Translations under genes and position numbers: made by a program
From: Epilithonimonas sp042695135
GTDB taxonomy: Bacteria > Bacteroidota > Bacteroidia > Flavobacteriales > Weeksellaceae
Direction: 5' to 3'
Length of the DNA stretch: 64,000 nt
Assembly: GCF_042695135.1 (NCBI RefSeq)
Contig: NZ_CP170547.1
Span: 186,001 to 250,000, forward strand
Shown here: one piece after another, positions 61,528 to 64,000 of the stretch
Position numbering within the stretch: the first letter of the stretch is position 1
Layout of the letters: each line of letters starts with the position of its first letter
Notes under the pieces: model-generated
What the model was told of the DNA's origin: nothing
What the model saw: the letters and a program-made list of their open reading frames with translations, nothing else
Database searches by the model: none

Positions 61528-62874
61528 TTATTTTGTTACAATAACTTTCACATTATCAATCTCCCAAGTTGCCGCAGCAGAAGTAGTAGATGTATATTTG
61601 AAAGCAACATTTACGTTTTTACCTGCGTAAGCTGTAAAATCAATAGCACCAGAATTTACAAATCCGCTAAAAGAAGTAGTTGTATCTAATATTGGATTCA
61701 GTTTTGTCCAAGTTGTTGTGCTTGGGTTTCCTGTATAGTTCTCAGTTACAAATACTTCGATTTCATTTCCTGCATAACCTCTATCAGTTTCAAAAGAGAA
61801 AGTAGCAGTTTTTGCACCGGCAAGAGAGATCGCTTTTGAAACCAACCAATCTTCATTGGCTTTATTTCCGCCATTGAATCCGTTCATTGCAGCACAAGGT
61901 TTTGGATTTCCAAAAGCAGCGATGTACCAAGATTCTGCACCGGTAACACTCACTGTTGACCAGCTGTTTGTTGCAAAACTATTACTGGCAAAAGTGTCTT
62001 CAAAAACTGTTGCTGGTTTTGGCAGTCTGTCTTTTGTGAAATTGATATCACCAGAAGCTCTGATTACATTTTGGTATGCAGAATTATATTTACTCACTAC
62101 AAATGTAATATCACCACTTTTATTTGGAATCTGAAAAGCTGGTTTGAAGAAACCGTCTGTTCTTACAACAGCAGTTTTTCCTGCAAGATTCTCAATATGT
62201 CTGTCTGTATCAATTGGTGTATTAGAAGCATCAACATCCATTAAGTTTTTACCAACTTCAGAATCGATGAACTGAACATCTTTAACAGTAACCAAAGTAT
62301 TGATGTACTTGTCATTTGCAATCTGATCAAGAGTTACAACTGTAGGCGTAATTTCTACGATATCTAATCCATTTCCATTACAAACTCCGGACATAAATCT
62401 ACCTACAATAGATCTGGGAATTCTTCCGATAGCATAGTTAGGATCAACTGCTCCCAGTTTCAAAACACCAGCATCTTTACCAAGAACAAGTCCATTGGCT
62501 TTGATTCTGATGTGCGCTCCTGCTGGAAAATCTGCAAAGTTACCTGAGTTATCAATTTCTATTTGCAGTCCAACAGTTGGATTAACTGGTTTATCCTGAA
62601 AAGAAATAGTTTTGTAGAAGTTTCCGCTTTGGTCAGACGATACTACATAACCATCAAAAATTACAGGAGCAGAATCTGGCAAATTTGGGAAAAGCTTTGT
62701 CCCACTTGCCGGAGCCATTGCAACAACTTCTGCCATTGTATAGGTAGTTGCATCAAATTTGTTGTTACAAACAATCTCTGGAGCATCCCAATTATCATCC
62801 TGGATACAAGAGATCTGGGTCGCAACTAAAACAGCCGCACCAAGACTCATTTTGAAATATTTTTTTATATTCAT
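61528..62874 (-). CDS. DUF5689 lipoprotein with choice-of-anchor J domain
   Basis: 448 residues. Lipoprotein signal ending at Cys23 (ATQISC). A DUF5689 domain (about 45-270, with FDGYVVSSDQSGNFYKTISFQD) is followed by a choice-of-anchor J/cleaved-adhesin-like jelly roll (about 285-447; ESWYIAAFGNPKPCAAMNGFNGGNKANEDWLVSKAISL). It lies 31 bp after the TonB-dependent receptor on the same strand, so it is probably the surface partner that captures the ligand for that receptor, as SusD does for SusC. The ligand is unknown. Confidence 0.88.
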   Translation of the reverse strand: MNIKKYFKMSLGAAVLVATQISCIQDDNWDAPEIVCNNKFDATTYTMAEVVAMAPASGTKLFPNLPDSAPVIFDGYVVSSDQSGNFYKTISFQDKPVNPTVGLQIEIDNSGNFADFPAGAHIRIKANGLVLGKDAGVLKLGAVDPNYAIGRIPRSIVGRFMSGVCNGNGLDIVEITPTVVTLDQIANDKYINTLVTVKDVQFIDSEVGKNLMDVDASNTPIDTDRHIENLAGKTAVVRTDGFFKPAFQIPNKSGDITFVVSKYNSAYQNVIRASGDINFTKDRLPKPATVFEDTFASNSFATNSWSTVSVTGAESWYIAAFGNPKPCAAMNGFNGGNKANEDWLVSKAISLAGAKTATFSFETDRGYAGNEIEVFVTENYTGNPSTTTWTKLNPILDTTTSFSGFVNSGAIDFTAYAGKNVNVAFKYTSTTSAAATWEIDNVKVIVTK

Positions 62875-62905
62875 TTTATTGCTTTTTTAAAATTATTAAT
62901 TTTTT

Positions 62906-64000
62906 TTAGAATCTAACTTGTAAGTTTACGAAATATGAACGCCCTTGAGTGTACCAATATTTTGGTGCAAAGTTTGGCGTTTTGCTGTTATAATCATTTT
63001 CGAAATCTACGTTTCCGTTGGAGTTTCGTATTTGCTCAAATCCACCTGTTATATATTTTGTGTTATCCAAAATGTTATTAACAGAAGCAGAAATCAATAA
63101 ATAGTATTTTCCAAAGATCCAAGATTTCCCAACATTCGCATTAATGAAATGCGCAGATGGAAGTTTTTTCTGTCTCATATAATAATCGATCTTTTCCTGA
63201 GTCAAATTAGTATATGGTGTACTGCTTGCGTTATTTTGAATCCACTCATCACTTCTGGTAATAGCATTTGGGTCCAGATTATTATCATCCAGATAGTTCC
63301 AGTTTGCACCAACCCACCAATAATGAGGATCACTGTAACGCAACCCTGCAGAGAATGCTTTTTGAGGCGTTCCACCAACTTTCATTCCCTTAATGTTAGT
63401 TTTTCCATAAGCAACATAAGGTGCTGCAACCACATCAGAAGCAAAATAAACAGTCGGATTGTTTCTGTAAGTATAATCACCCCAGTTGGCAACCCCTTGG
63501 AAAGATAGTGTTGGTAATATCTTATAATCCACGCCGAATTCGGCACCCATATTTCTCTTGTCTACATTAGACATTGTCTGCACTACAAATGCACTAGCGG
63601 TTTGATCTGCAACACCAGTATTCTCGTCATTGGTACTTGTGGCAAGGCTAAGTCCGTCTGCAAAGAATCTCTGCACATTTGTGTCATCCTGAGTATCAAC
63701 AATGTAACCAGTTACTCTCATTTTAATTCTAGGTGTAGACATTACATAGCTCAAATCATTAGCATTGATTTTGGTATTTTTAATACCCGGAGCTGCATAA
63801 TTATTATTTCTTGGATTAATGAAAATATCTTCCAAGAAAGGTGCTTGTGTAAAATAGGCACCGTTGTAAACCAAGAAGTTTCTACCATTCAGTCGATATA
63901 CGATCTGGCTCTTTAACCCATAGTTCCAATAGTTGAAATCCTGGCTTTTTCCAAGAGATGTATTTTGATATAAATAATGCTGGAATAAACCTTCTCTGTT
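62906..64000 (-). CDS. TonB-dependent receptor, C-terminal part
   Basis: The C-terminal 364 residues of a barrel; the N-terminus lies beyond the window. The frame is open to 64000, so the apparent start near 63874 is internal (a TTG). Barrel-type strands (FINANVGKSWIFGKYYLLISASVNNIL, LDNTKYITGGFEQ, YWYTQGRSYFVNLQVRF) end with the terminal Phe. It forms a pair with the DUF5689 lipoprotein 31 bp downstream. Confidence 0.88.
   Translation of the reverse strand, partial: NREGLFQHYLYQNTSLGKSQDFNYWNYGLKSQIVYRLNGRNFLVYNGAYFTQAPFLEDIFINPRNNNYAAPGIKNTKINANDLSYVMSTPRIKMRVTGYIVDTQDDTNVQRFFADGLSLATSTNDENTGVADQTASAFVVQTMSNVDKRNMGAEFGVDYKILPTLSFQGVANWGDYTYRNNPTVYFASDVVAAPYVAYGKTNIKGMKVGGTPQKAFSAGLRYSDPHYWWVGANWNYLDDNNLDPNAITRSDEWIQNNASSTPYTNLTQEKIDYYMRQKKLPSAHFINANVGKSWIFGKYYLLISASVNNILDNTKYITGGFEQIRNSNGNVDFENDYNSKTPNFAPKYWYTQGRSYFVNLQVRF

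Noticed and set aside
1..64000. tRNA, rRNA and CRISPR arrays
   Set aside because: I looked in the larger gaps and saw no cloverleaf, ribosomal or regularly spaced repeat-spacer pattern; a covariance search was not possible.

Overview
This window is chromosome of a low-GC Bacteroidota, most likely a flavobacterium of the Chryseobacterium/Epilithonimonas type (Weeksellaceae). I infer this from the gene families and the regulatory style; no search was run. Pointers are TAnnTTTG -7 promoter boxes in front of many genes, a type IX secretion (T9SS) sorting tail, the exosortase XrtF pair, a type III glutamine synthetase, TonB-dependent receptors, and a division/cell-wall cluster running mraZ-rsmH-ftsL-ftsI-murE-mraY-murD-ftsW-murG-murC-ftsQ-ftsA-ftsZ. 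I saw no rRNA, tRNA or CRISPR array.

1-12.5 kb, accessory island, minus strand. An operon encodes a partial >910-residue protein, a 60-residue protein, a 345-residue beta-rich protein, a 130-residue protein resembling phage-tail or appendage proteins of Bacteroidota, and a 73-residue acidic protein. Beside it are a patatin-like phospholipase, an M15 peptidoglycan peptidase and an 804-residue polymorphic-type toxin ending in a papain/C39-like cysteine peptidase domain, followed by a candidate immunity gene. A second, start-less peptidase cassette with its own candidate immunity gene lies downstream and shares a 137-bp junction repeat with the complete toxin. Four transcription units (appendage operon, patatin, toxin, M15 peptidase) have the same promoter: a 17-bp palindrome of the type ACGACAA-N3-TTGTCGT, exactly 10 bp, then TAnnTTTG. 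A fifth copy lies in tandem before the appendage operon. This ties lipase, peptidoglycan hydrolase, toxin and appendage into one candidate regulon and is the most interesting signal here.

12.5-17.3 kb: a T9SS-exported protein, ribosomal protein L25, PRPP synthetase, a bacilliredoxin, a putative outer-membrane protein and a YqeY-like protein. 17.3-34.4 kb: the division and peptidoglycan cluster, with a row of MraZ-type operators before mraZ. It is interrupted between murC and ftsQ by a GxxExxY gene inside about 64-bp inverted repeats, and many of its intergenic gaps hold short dispersed repeats.

34.6-43.7 kb, plus strand: nitroreductase, a toxin-antitoxin pair, nadB-nadC, a TonB-dependent receptor, a small membrane protein, asd and a CDF metal transporter. 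43.7-50.7 kb: a YadA-head-repeat protein, the XrtF pair, an anomeric sugar kinase-like protein, an NlpC/P60 lipoprotein and glutamine synthetase III split by a -1 frameshift in an A run. 51-64 kb: a DUF6909-like protein with a nucleoside-phosphorylase-like end, a DUF445 protein, a secreted protein, an M48 peptidase, a beta-lactamase-fold hydrolase, a TetR regulator, TatD, TcdA, RNase P protein, a DUF4126 protein, and a DUF5689 lipoprotein paired with a TonB-dependent receptor that runs off the window.
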